The position numbers and the translations under genes were made by a program. The notes under the pieces were generated by a model, which did no database searches, was not told the DNA's origin, and was given only the letters and a program-made list of their open reading frames with translations. A stretch of DNA of 64,000 nt from Runella defluvii (GTDB taxonomy: Bacteria > Bacteroidota > Bacteroidia > Cytophagales > Spirosomataceae), in the NCBI RefSeq assembly GCF_014195535.1, contig NZ_JACIBY010000006.1:124001-188000 (forward strand), given 5' to 3'. Below, piece by piece: positions 17,290 through 26,423 of this stretch. Position 1 is the stretch's first letter; each line of letters opens with the position of its first letter.

Positions 17290-18684
17290 CTAAAACCCTC
17301 CCACGCGCAAATGGAAAGACTTTGGTCGTGTAAGCGCTTCGTAACCTAAGGCCGACAAAGTACAACCACGCCCCGAATCCTTCACCCCTGTCCACGCCAA
17401 TTCTGGGTCGAGATAATCACAACGATTCATAAACCACGTACCTGTTTCTATCTGATTGCCAATGAAAAGTGCCGCTTCAGCATCCCCTGTCCACACCGAC
17501 GCCGTAAGCCCGTAGTCACTGTCGTTCATCAACGCAATCGCCTCTTCGTCGCTGCTTACTTTCATGATTCCGACGGCAGGGCCAAACGTTTCTTCCGTCA
17601 TAATACGCATCGAGTGATTGACATTGACCAACAACTGAGGTGCTAAATAAGGAGTCCCTACCTGATTGCTTGGGAACAACGAAGGATCAATCAGTGCATC
17701 AGCTCCTTGGCTTACCGCTTCGCGGATTTGCTCACGCACAAACTCCGCCGCCGACGTACGCACCATTGGACCAAGGTGGGTGCCTGCGTCAAACGGATTA
17801 CCTAAAATGTATTTGTTGACCAAGTCCACCGCACCGTGTACAAACTCGTCATAGACTTTTTCATGAACATAAATACGCTCAATTCCGCAGCACGATTGCC
17901 CAGAATTGAACAACGCTCCGTCCACAAGGTTCTCAACCGCAAATGCCACATTACCATCCGCTCGAACGTAGGCAGGATCTTTTCCACCAAGCTCCAAGCC
18001 TGTTGCAATAAAACGCTCGGCTGCCGCTCGCTGCACTGCGTGACCACCTGATACCGAACCCGTAAACGCCACAAAATCAACGCGAGAATCGGCAATGATT
18101 CGTGCTACGTAGTCGTGAGTCGTATGAATATATTGGAACACGCCTTCTGGCAAGCCCGCCGCTTTGAAGGCTTCGGCGTAGCGCTCGGCGCAAAGGGGTG
18201 TTTGTTGCGCGTGTTTCAGGATAACGGTATTTCCAGACAACAAAGCAGGAATAACCACATTGACCGAGGTCAAATAAGGGTAGTTCCAAGGAGCGACAAC
18301 AAAGACTGTCCCGAGGGCTTCGCGGCGAATAAAACGCTGAAAACCGTCTCTTTCAGAGACCGATACGTCAGACAGAGCCCCTATAGCGGCTTGCATCATA
18401 TAACGCGCTCGCTCCTGAAAACCTCGACGGATTTCGTTGGGCGTGTAAGCAATGGGGCGCCCCATCTGCCACGTTAGCTCAGTACCGATGGCGTCGGCGT
18501 GTTCGATAAAATAAGCAACTGCTCGTTCACAAATGGCAATTCGTTCCGACAGAGGAACGGCTTTCCATACTTTTTGGGCAGCTTTGGCAGTAGTTAATAC
18601 TGTTTCGATGTGGGAAGCTGTAACGTACTCGCGTTCTAAATAAACCGAGCCATCGACAGGAGAAATGACTTGAAACGTTTTCAT
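17290..18684 (-). CDS. NAD(P)-dependent aldehyde dehydrogenase (succinate-semialdehyde type)
   Basis: Cytosolic enzyme of 464 residues oxidising an aldehyde to its acid. Visible motifs: VVAPWNYPY (129-137, cofactor and substrate), FTGSVSGG (208-214, nucleotide binding), general base Glu231 in LELGGKDPAYV, and nucleophile Cys265 in FNSGQSCCGIERIYV. The C-terminal block EETFGPAVGIMKV is normal. The length and the WNYPY motif fit succinate-semialdehyde or glutarate-semialdehyde dehydrogenases, but substrate calls within this superfamily are unreliable. The adjacent amidotransferase gene allows a GABA or polyamine role as inference. It is co-directional with the three genes downstream, separated by 181 bp with two hairpins. 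Confidence 0.88.
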   Translation of the reverse strand: MKTFQVISPVDGSVYLEREYVTASHIETVLTTAKAAQKVWKAVPLSERIAICERAVAYFIEHADAIGTELTWQMGRPIAYTPNEIRRGFQERARYMMQAAIGALSDVSVSERDGFQRFIRREALGTVFVVAPWNYPYLTSVNVVIPALLSGNTVILKHAQQTPLCAERYAEAFKAAGLPEGVFQYIHTTHDYVARIIADSRVDFVAFTGSVSGGHAVQRAAAERFIATGLELGGKDPAYVRADGNVAFAVENLVDGALFNSGQSCCGIERIYVHEKVYDEFVHGAVDLVNKYILGNPFDAGTHLGPMVRTSAAEFVREQIREAVSQGADALIDPSLFPSNQVGTPYLAPQLLVNVNHSMRIMTEETFGPAVGIMKVSSDEEAIALMNDSDYGLTASVWTGDAEAALFIGNQIETGTWFMNRCDYLDPELAWTGVKDSGRGCTLSALGYEALTRPKSFHLRVGGF

Positions 18685-18802
18685 CAGTTTGGTGACATAT
18701 AAGTCCGAAAAATACGGCTTAATTTTTAAAATACAGCAAAGCCGCTACGCATACTACCTCCCAAAGGGTTGAATTTACCTCCGATGGTACTACTTTATTT
18801 TG

Positions 18803-18810
18803 TACATTTG
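18803..18810 (+). promoter_or_regulatory. Candidate -7 element for S9 peptidase gene
   Basis: TACATTTG matches TAnnTTTG and lies 22 bp before the start codon at 18833. No convincing -33 TTTG box is seen at 17-23 nt. Confidence 0.3.
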
Positions 18811-18832
18811 AAAACATCGCAAACCTAATCGT

Positions 18833-20938
18833 ATGAAATTTTTCTACACCCTCTTTATTCACCTCATTTTGGGTGGCTGGATGGCCCTTTTTGCCCAACA
18901 ACTTGACATGGACGCCCTCAAAGCGTATCCGTTTCCCAACGAACTCACCGCTGCCGCCACAGGTGCTCGCATTGCTTGGGCCTTTAACGAACAAGGTCAA
19001 CGCAACATTTACGTCGCCGAAGGACCAACGTTTACCGCTCGCCGTCTCACTAATTATCTCCAAGACGATGGGCAAGAACTTAGTAGTGTGGCGATTTCGC
19101 CCGACGGGAAATGGGTTATTTATGTTCGCGGGGGCGACCACGGTTCCAACTGGAACGACGACCTCCCCGTCAACCCTAGCTTTCATCCCGTCCCTACCAA
19201 AGTCCAAGTATGGAGTATTCCTTTTGGGGGAGGGGAACCCAAATCGCTAGGCGAAGGCGAAAACCCCGTCATTTCGCCCAAAAGTGATAAAGTAGCCTAT
19301 AGTAAAGGGGGGCAGATTTACACCGTACCCATCGACGGCACCGCACCTGCCACGGTTCTTTTTACGGCCCGTGGCACCAATAGTTCGCCCGTTTGGTCGC
19401 CCGACGGTAGCCGCATTGCCTTCCAATCCAACCGTACCGATCACCAGTTTATTGGTGTCTATACCGATGCCCAAACGCCTATTCGGTGGATTGACCCGCA
19501 ATTCAAGCGTGACCAATCGCCACGCTGGTCGCCCGACGGACAGAAATTGGCCTTTGTTCGCACCAATGGTTCAGGAGGAAAACCAGATTCTATTTTGGCC
19601 CGCCGCCCGAATCTGTGGTCGATTCTTACCTTTGACTTAACTACGGGAAAAGCTACGCCCCTCTGGACATCGCCCAAGCGCCTGAACGGTACCTTTCCCA
19701 CCACCCACGGTACTACCAATTTGCACTGGGCGGCCAACCGCATTGTTTTTTTATCGTACCACGACGGTTGGCCACATTTGTACTCGTTGGCCGAGTCAGG
19801 AGGTGCGCCCCTTTTACTCACTCCTGGCAATTTTATGTGTGAACACATTCAACTGAGTTCTGACAAAAAAACGCTGTTATTTACGGCCAATGCAGGTACT
19901 GACCCGCTCGACATCGACCGCCGCCACGTGGTAAAAGTATCCGTTGACCGCGCCGATATGCAAGTCGTTACCCCAGGCTCAGGCTTGGAATGGTCGCCTG
20001 TTTTAACTGGCGATGGCGCAGCGATAGCATTCATTGGCGCTACTTCCCAACGCCCCCCCATGCCCCACGTACTTGCTACCTCTCCCTCAGCCACTCCTCA
20101 GCTCCTCGCGGCCGATAAACTTCCTGCTCAATATCCAGCTTCGGCATTGGTGACGCCCAAACAAGTTACCTTCAAAACCCCCGATGGCTTTACCGTTCAT
20201 GCACAGCTTTTTGAAAAAGCAGGAGGGCCTTCCAAAAAACCAGCCATTGTTTATGTTCACGGCGGGCCACCTCGCCAAATGCTGCTTGGTTGGCACTATT
20301 CCGACTACTATGCCAATGCCTACGCCATGAATCAGTACTTGGCGAGTTTGGGATTTGTGGTTCTTTCGGTCAATTATCGTTTGGGAATTGGGTACGGATT
20401 TGAGTTTCATAACCCCAAAAATGGAGGCGGTTATGGTGCTTCGGAATACACTGACATCAAGACTGCTGGCGAATGGCTTGCGAAACAAAGCCAAGTCGAT
20501 TCTAAGCGAATTGGGGTGTATGGTGGTTCTTACGGTGGATTTCTGACGGCAATGGCGTTGGGTAAAGATTCACAGCTTTTTGCCGCGGGCGTGGATGTCC
20601 ACGGCGTACATGACCGCACCATTGAGCGTACGCGTAACCTAGTACTTCCCGACCAATACGACCGCGCGCCCGATGCCCAATATGCCCTCGAAGTGGCGTG
20701 GAAATCATCACCCATTGCTTATATGGATACGTGGAAATCGCCCGTACTTATCATTCACGGCGACGACGACCGCAATGTACGCTTTAGCCAAAGCACCGAC
20801 CTTGTTCGCCGATTAGAAGACAAAGACATTTACCACGAAACCCTGGTGATTGTCGATGATACCCACCATTTTATGAAACACCAAAATCAGGTCAACGTCA
20901 ACAAAGCCATTGCAGCCTTCTTTTTGAAGAAATTATAA
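18833..20938 (+). CDS. Prolyl oligopeptidase family serine peptidase (S9, acylaminoacyl-type)
   Basis: Secreted 701-residue peptidase. A signal peptide (about 1-22, ending MALFAQQ) precedes a beta-propeller of TolB/PD40-type repeats (residues 30-420), visible as recurring SPDGKW, SPDGSRIAFQS and SPDGQKLAFV motifs. The alpha/beta-hydrolase domain follows from about 430, with oxyanion strand VYVHGGPP, nucleophile Ser566 in YGGSYGGF, Asp646 in HGDDDRNV and His679 (or 678) in DDTHHFM. Such enzymes release dipeptides or acylated residues from short peptides, usually in the periplasm. It is a single-gene unit, convergent with the thioredoxin-fold gene, with a hairpin in the 46-bp gap. Confidence 0.92.
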   Translation: MKFFYTLFIHLILGGWMALFAQQLDMDALKAYPFPNELTAAATGARIAWAFNEQGQRNIYVAEGPTFTARRLTNYLQDDGQELSSVAISPDGKWVIYVRGGDHGSNWNDDLPVNPSFHPVPTKVQVWSIPFGGGEPKSLGEGENPVISPKSDKVAYSKGGQIYTVPIDGTAPATVLFTARGTNSSPVWSPDGSRIAFQSNRTDHQFIGVYTDAQTPIRWIDPQFKRDQSPRWSPDGQKLAFVRTNGSGGKPDSILARRPNLWSILTFDLTTGKATPLWTSPKRLNGTFPTTHGTTNLHWAANRIVFLSYHDGWPHLYSLAESGGAPLLLTPGNFMCEHIQLSSDKKTLLFTANAGTDPLDIDRRHVVKVSVDRADMQVVTPGSGLEWSPVLTGDGAAIAFIGATSQRPPMPHVLATSPSATPQLLAADKLPAQYPASALVTPKQVTFKTPDGFTVHAQLFEKAGGPSKKPAIVYVHGGPPRQMLLGWHYSDYYANAYAMNQYLASLGFVVLSVNYRLGIGYGFEFHNPKNGGGYGASEYTDIKTAGEWLAKQSQVDSKRIGVYGGSYGGFLTAMALGKDSQLFAAGVDVHGVHDRTIERTRNLVLPDQYDRAPDAQYALEVAWKSSPIAYMDTWKSPVLIIHGDDDRNVRFSQSTDLVRRLEDKDIYHETLVIVDDTHHFMKHQNQVNVNKAIAAFFLKKL

Positions 20939-20950
20939 CCTAGCGTAACC

Positions 20951-20982
20951 GACTTACCAAGTATTTGAAAACTTGGTAAGTC
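20951..20982. terminator. Bidirectional hairpin between convergent genes
   Basis: A perfect 12-bp stem (GACTTACCAAGT at 20951-20962 with its complement at 20971-20982) and 8-nt loop ATTTGAAA fill the 46-bp gap between two convergent genes. Confidence 0.65.
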
Positions 20983-20984
20983 AA

Positions 20985-22448
20985 TTACTCTTTCAGCCAT
21001 CGGCTTATTTTTTGACCATCAAAGGGGCTTCCAGCATCTAAGTATCGCCCTTCTTTATCCAATAGAACCATCAATGGGCGTTTAGTCGTAAAAACTGCCT
21101 CTAGCACATCTCCTAGTAGATAATCAGCATAAAAATGATGTTCACTGGCCTTATTGATTGGATAGCTACGCAAAGCATCCTTCCAACTTTCAAAACGATT
21201 TTTGGAACAAAGCGTAGCCAACTGAACATTTGTTTGTTTTATTTTTTGCCCTAAAGTTCCGAATGCAGCAAGTGCCGCTTGGCAGCTATCTTCCCACGTA
21301 TTCCAAAGTAGTAAAAGGGTTTTCTTCCCAACAAGACGTTGAAGCGTCGTCGATGTGCTGTCTTGTTCAAAGACAGGTAAGGAAGGAATTTGAGTTCCTA
21401 CTACCATTCGTATATTCTTCCAATACCTCATTTTAATACTGGGCAAATGGTTTGACTGCGGAAAGTCTCGCTCAAAACGTTCAATGAAAGGCCCTTTCTC
21501 TGACTCCGATGTCCAAAAACCTTTTTCTGCTAAAGCCAAATTCAGAATTTCCTCCCGCGTCTTGGGTAAGTTAGCGAGGGCTTTGTCTGCATCATTATAA
21601 AAATCCATCATTTTTGAGGGCTCTTTAGGCGCAAGTTCATCTACCACATACTTTTCTCCCAAAAATGACAACAGTGCGCTTCGGTAGTTGGATGACATCC
21701 ACGCATCTTCATGTGGAACAATGTATAATTTCAATCGTGGAGAGAGACCTTCTCTGTATTTTTTGGGACTACTCTCCACTTGTCGTATGCTTTGCAAGTC
21801 ATCAAACATATCGTCTGTCCAATCTTTGGTTGCATTGTAAAAAGCGGCTCGATGATAATACTGGCTTTCGATAGCTGCTTGAACAAACGCATTTTGAGCA
21901 TCGCCTATACTACGTTGGAGGCCCTGATACTCCGCCCACTGTCGGTCGGCAATATCTCGCATAAGGCTCCTGTATATTTCTTCCGAAACATTCCGCATCA
22001 ATGGCCGCCGCTGCAACGAATCCCGCTCCAACAGTTGGTATTTTTGCAGAAAACGATTGATCACAACCGTTGACCCTTTGCCTTCAAAAACCAACCGCCC
22101 TTTTCTTTCCAAACATACAAGTGTATCATTAGGGGTCAGAAATATATTTTGCATTGTTAGAGTCGTTTCACTTTTAAAATAACTGATGAACACCAAACTA
22201 GCCTTCTTCATCTGTTGAAACTGATACGTTACTAAATACCCCGTCGAATCCACTGTTCGGAGGACAACGGCCGTTTTCCCTTCCTGTACCACAACAATTC
22301 TCTGAACCCCTTGGCTATTAGGAAGACTCACCATTCTCCCATTTTTTTCGGGCGTTTCTAATTGAATTTTCACTATTGACACTTGGGCTTTTAGTTCCGC
22401 CCTCAAAAATGCCATTAAAACCGCCAACAAGACAAACCTCACCCTCAT
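20985..22448 (-). CDS. Secreted TlpA/AhpC-like thioredoxin-fold protein without CXXC
   Basis: Protein of 487 residues started at the ATG at 22448, which opens a signal peptide (MRVRFVLLAVLMAFLRAELKAQ); the reading frame continues 43 codons upstream but without signal character. Residues 23-330 contain an N-terminal beta-domain and helical region as in Bacteroidota periplasmic TlpA-like proteins. The C-terminal 140 residues look like a thioredoxin fold: LLLLWNTWEDSCQAALAAFGTL sits where the active site belongs, but only one cysteine is present (WEDSC), so normal disulphide chemistry is unlikely. The end (PLMVLLDKEGRYLDAGSPFDGQKISRWL) is the usual last strand and helix. Role unknown; a structural or binding function is plausible. 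Confidence 0.7.
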   Translation of the reverse strand: MRVRFVLLAVLMAFLRAELKAQVSIVKIQLETPEKNGRMVSLPNSQGVQRIVVVQEGKTAVVLRTVDSTGYLVTYQFQQMKKASLVFISYFKSETTLTMQNIFLTPNDTLVCLERKGRLVFEGKGSTVVINRFLQKYQLLERDSLQRRPLMRNVSEEIYRSLMRDIADRQWAEYQGLQRSIGDAQNAFVQAAIESQYYHRAAFYNATKDWTDDMFDDLQSIRQVESSPKKYREGLSPRLKLYIVPHEDAWMSSNYRSALLSFLGEKYVVDELAPKEPSKMMDFYNDADKALANLPKTREEILNLALAEKGFWTSESEKGPFIERFERDFPQSNHLPSIKMRYWKNIRMVVGTQIPSLPVFEQDSTSTTLQRLVGKKTLLLLWNTWEDSCQAALAAFGTLGQKIKQTNVQLATLCSKNRFESWKDALRSYPINKASEHHFYADYLLGDVLEAVFTTKRPLMVLLDKEGRYLDAGSPFDGQKISRWLKE

Positions 22449-23172
22449 ATAAAACCTGTGTTTAGTTAAGAAACGATAAATGACTACTGGCTTTTCCTCT
22501 AATTTTTCATTAAAAATCAATATAACAGTATTTTTTGAATAGGTTATTATTCTACACAAACTCCAATTATAAGACATATATTATTTAGTGCTATTTCCAA
22601 TTTTAGCAAAATTTACTCTCTTATAAATCTCTTCTACTTCCTATTTCACCTGCCTTAGCTTCATTTTGTACAATATTCTATACTTTAACTACTAATTAAT
22701 CAATCTACCCTTACACTTTGCAAAATATGCAACCTTTTTTTGCAAAAAATGCTATCTAATTTTACTTACTAAAAGACATATTTTGACGAATAAAATTCAG
22801 AATATTACACCCAGCACTAGACTTTGCTTGTTGCCTTTTGAGCAATACAGAACCAATACACTCAAAACACTATCAAAATAAGGTATATCAATGTACTTTC
22901 TTAACCCATTATCTTCTTTTCTTATACTATTTATACCAAAACACCCTCATATCTATTAAACCATAAAATTTTAAAATAGGTAAAGTAGGGTGAAAATAAA
23001 AAGACATACAGTTAATAAAATTATTAAATTATACCTATATCTATTAACACTTTTTTTATAAAACAATAGAGTAGTTTGCCTAGTTTTGTCCCTTGTATGA
23101 GGTGATAGTTTATATCTTTAACCTATTTTCCACCCTAAACGCTGCTCACACCAGCACAGAATTCTAACTTGT
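22449..23172. other. AT-rich gene-free region upstream of SusC
   Basis: This 724-bp gap between divergent genes is very AT-rich with many A and T runs. No open frame of note, tRNA or clear hairpin was seen. It contains the control region of the SusC/SusD pair (candidate -7 element at 23081) and the 5' region of the thioredoxin-fold gene. No sigma/anti-sigma pair precedes SusC. Confidence 0.6.
23081..23088 (+). promoter_or_regulatory. Candidate -7 element for susCD
   Basis: TAGTTTTG matches TAnnTTTG, 84 bp before the SusC start codon. No TTTG box is seen at the usual upstream distance, so the call rests on one element. Confidence 0.35.
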
Positions 23173-26100
23173 ATGAAAAGAAAACTACAACCACACCGGC
23201 GGGTGGTTAGGATGGCACGAAATTCTTCGGCGCCCCTCCTATTATCTCTCTCCTGCCTCCATTTCGCTTATGCAGCTCCTGTAGCAGGAGTGCCAACGCG
23301 GAATCACGCCATTCTTGTTGAAGCCACTGCTGTGGACAAGGCCATCACAGGTAAAATTGTGGATGAAACCAACAGTCCTCTTCCAGGGGTTAGTATCGTC
23401 ATCAAAGGAACTCAAAAAGGAACTGTAACTGACGCAAACGGTCAGTTCCGTCTTGATGTACCTGAAAAAGCAACATTGGTGCTCTCTTTTGTTGGTTATG
23501 AGCCACAAGAGGTACTAGTGGGCAACCAAAATGTGCTTAACCTGACCATGAAAGTGGACAGCAAAGTACTTGAAGAAATCGTCGTTATCGGTTACGGTAC
23601 GTTGAAGAAATCTGACTTAACAGGTGCCGTAGGTTCGGTAAAAGCCGAGCAACTCATGGAGCGTCCTGCGCCTTCGTTGACTCAAGCCCTTTCGGGACGT
23701 ATGCCAGGGGTACAAGTAAACACTAACTCTGGTCGCCCAGGTGGTCGTACTACGATTCGTGTTCGTGGTTTTAGCTCTATCAACTCGTCAAACAACCCAC
23801 TTTATGTAGTGGACGGGGTGATGCTTCCACAAGGAAACCAAAACCAATTTAGCTCAGCGATTGACTACATCAACCCGAACGACATCGTGTCGGTAGAAGT
23901 ATTGAAAGATGCTTCTTCTACGGCGATTTACGGGGCACGTGGCGCCAACGGGGTTATCTTGGTAACTACCAAAAAAGGAAAAGCAGGTGAAGGTACTGTT
24001 ACCTACAATGCCGATTTCAGTGTAAACACCATCGGGCCAAACCGTCCGCAAGTACTCAACGCCAAAGAATACCTTGCCGTTGAAGATTTGGCATGGGCAA
24101 ACATGGCTAAGTATGACCCAACAGGTTGGGCAGCGGGTAAATGGGCGTACTTAAACCCTAAACTCCGCCGCACTGACCCACGTATCTTTGACAGCAACGG
24201 TAACCCACTTTACGATACCGATTGGTTCAAAGAAACGTCACAAAATAGCCTTTCTCAAAACCATCAGTTGGGTTTCAGCGGTGGTAACGAGCGCACGCAG
24301 TACTCATTCTCATTGGGCTACCGCGACGACCAAGGGCTCCTCAAAACTTCGTACATGAAGCGTTATTCTGGACGTTTTACCATCGACGATCAAATCAAAA
24401 AATGGTTGAAAGTTGGAGGTACATTGAGCTACAATAACCAAAGCGAAAACATTGTCGATCAAGGTGATGCCGTAGCTCGTCAGATTGTGGAAGACTTCCC
24501 GTTCATGCCTACTAAATACGCTGACGGAACCTATGCCAACAACCGCGATTATCCATACGCCGAAGGAACCATGAGTTCGTTGCACCGTTTGATGGGTCGT
24601 AAGTATATCCTAAATACCCAAACTACGGTAGGAAGCATGTACTCAAACATCAACCTTGCTAAAGGTCTTGAAATGCGTACGGTGTTTGGTGTCAACGTAC
24701 AAACACAAGAAAACAACCAGTCACAAACGCGTACGCTCAACATCGGTGGTAACGGTAACGCCTCTACTAGCAACCGTAAAGAGAGCTTCTGGTCATTGGA
24801 AAACTACTTGACGTACAACAAACAGTTTGGTGACAAGCACTCGTTGACAGCCCTTTTGGGGATTTCGTGGCAAGAAACGAACCTCTTCTCTATGAGTGCC
24901 AGCATCAACAACTTCGCAACCGATTATTTTGAATTTAATAACTTGGGTGCGGGTGCTACCAACCCTGCTGTAGGCTCAGGAGCATCTCGTTTTGCGTTTA
25001 ACTCATACTTTGGACGTATCAACTACTCATTGGCCAACAAATACTTGGTAACAGTGACTGGACGTGCCGACGGTTCGTCGAAATTCGGGGAAAACCACAA
25101 ATTTGCCTTCTTCCCATCAGGAGCGTTGGCATGGCGTGTGTCTGAAGAAGAGTTCTTGAAAAACAACTCGTTTATTTCTAATTTGAAATTACGTACTAGC
25201 TTCGGTTTGACAGGTAACTCAGAAATCCCAGCTTACTCTTCTTTGTCTCTTTTGAGCTCTAACTATGCTACTATCTATAACGACTCACGTGTGTCGGGTA
25301 CAGGTATTTCTCGTTTGGCAAACCCAGACTTGCGTTGGGAAAAAACAGCTCAAGCTGACGTAGGTGCAGAAATTTCTCTTTTCAAAGGAAAAGTATCAAT
25401 CGAAGCTGACTACTACTATCGTAAGACAACTGACATGCTTTTGGATGCTCCAGTACCACGTACAAGCGGTTACGGAACTATCCGTAAAAACGTTGGTTCG
25501 ATGCAAAACAAAGGATTTGAACTTGGTATCAACACTGTAAACATCGACCGTGGTGGGTTCCAGTGGAATACAACTTTCAACATTTCATTTAACCGTAACA
25601 AAGTACTTTCGTTGGCAACGCCTTCTGACATCTTCAACGTAGGTGGTCCTAACTTTACCAACCCAACCAACGTCATCCGTATTGGCGAGCCAGTAGGTTC
25701 GTTCTGGGGACTTACTCGTTTGGGCGTATGGAGCGAGTCTGAGCGCGAAGAAGCGGCTAAATACACTAGCTACCGTAACGGTTTGACAATTCTTCCTGGT
25801 GACATCAAGTACCTTGACGTAAACGGTGACAAAGCCATTACTGACGCTGACCGTAGCATCATCGGAAATGGTAGCCCTAAATCATGGGGTGCAATGACAA
25901 ACACATTCCGTTACAATAACTTCGACCTTACCCTTGAACTTCAATTCTCGTACGGTAACGACGTTATGATGATGAACCTTCACGCAAGTGAAGACCGTCA
26001 GGCATTGGCAAACAGCTATACTTCGGTATTGGGCGCATGGACTCCACAAAACCAAAACTCGATGATTGCTGAAATCCGTGACACACGTGCAGGTTACGTA

Positions 26101-26391
26101 ACTAACGTTGACTCATGGTGGATCAAAGATGGTTCGTTCCTTCGTGGTAGAAACCTCTTGTTGGGCTACACAGTTCCTAGCCACGTAACAAGCAAATTGA
26201 AGTTGAGCCGTCTAAGAGTGTATGCTACTACCCAAAACTTCTTCTTGGCATTGAAAGACAAGATTGTTGGTGACCCAGAAGTTACTCCAACCAACCAAGG
26301 AGACGGTAACAGTGCTTTCTCACAAGGGATGATTTGGCACAACTACCCTAAACCTACTACTTACATGTTGGGTATTCAGGTTGGGTTCTAA
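23173..26391 (+). CDS. SusC/RagA-like TonB-dependent outer-membrane transporter
   Basis: Outer-membrane transporter of 1072 residues that imports oligosaccharides or peptides with energy from TonB. After a signal region (about 1-35), residues 58-128 form a carboxypeptidase-regulatory-like domain (ITGKIVDETNSPLPGVSIVI through LSFVGYEPQEV). The SusC-type TonB box region EEIVVIGYG is at 134-142, followed by the plug (ALSGRMPGVQV, IRVRGFSSIN, LYVVDGVM, DVSVEVLKDASSTAIYGARGANGVI-like block). The rest is the 22-strand barrel, ending in the aromatic-terminated strand YMLGIQVGF. The SusD-like gene starts 32 bp downstream, so the pair is an operon. No glycosidase or regulator is attached, so the ligand is unknown. 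The rather basic N-terminus (MKRKLQPHRR) is longer than usual. Confidence 0.96.
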   Translation: MKRKLQPHRRVVRMARNSSAPLLLSLSCLHFAYAAPVAGVPTRNHAILVEATAVDKAITGKIVDETNSPLPGVSIVIKGTQKGTVTDANGQFRLDVPEKATLVLSFVGYEPQEVLVGNQNVLNLTMKVDSKVLEEIVVIGYGTLKKSDLTGAVGSVKAEQLMERPAPSLTQALSGRMPGVQVNTNSGRPGGRTTIRVRGFSSINSSNNPLYVVDGVMLPQGNQNQFSSAIDYINPNDIVSVEVLKDASSTAIYGARGANGVILVTTKKGKAGEGTVTYNADFSVNTIGPNRPQVLNAKEYLAVEDLAWANMAKYDPTGWAAGKWAYLNPKLRRTDPRIFDSNGNPLYDTDWFKETSQNSLSQNHQLGFSGGNERTQYSFSLGYRDDQGLLKTSYMKRYSGRFTIDDQIKKWLKVGGTLSYNNQSENIVDQGDAVARQIVEDFPFMPTKYADGTYANNRDYPYAEGTMSSLHRLMGRKYILNTQTTVGSMYSNINLAKGLEMRTVFGVNVQTQENNQSQTRTLNIGGNGNASTSNRKESFWSLENYLTYNKQFGDKHSLTALLGISWQETNLFSMSASINNFATDYFEFNNLGAGATNPAVGSGASRFAFNSYFGRINYSLANKYLVTVTGRADGSSKFGENHKFAFFPSGALAWRVSEEEFLKNNSFISNLKLRTSFGLTGNSEIPAYSSLSLLSSNYATIYNDSRVSGTGISRLANPDLRWEKTAQADVGAEISLFKGKVSIEADYYYRKTTDMLLDAPVPRTSGYGTIRKNVGSMQNKGFELGINTVNIDRGGFQWNTTFNISFNRNKVLSLATPSDIFNVGGPNFTNPTNVIRIGEPVGSFWGLTRLGVWSESEREEAAKYTSYRNGLTILPGDIKYLDVNGDKAITDADRSIIGNGSPKSWGAMTNTFRYNNFDLTLELQFSYGNDVMMMNLHASEDRQALANSYTSVLGAWTPQNQNSMIAEIRDTRAGYVTNVDSWWIKDGSFLRGRNLLLGYTVPSHVTSKLKLSRLRVYATTQNFFLALKDKIVGDPEVTPTNQGDGNSAFSQGMIWHNYPKPTTYMLGIQVGF

Positions 26392-26423
26392 TTCACACTC
26401 TTTCACTTAAATTGAACATTATC

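Noticed and set aside
22449-22577. N-terminal extension of the thioredoxin-fold protein
   Set aside because: The extra 43 residues precede a normal signal peptide and have no signal or domain character; the ATG at 22448 is chosen.
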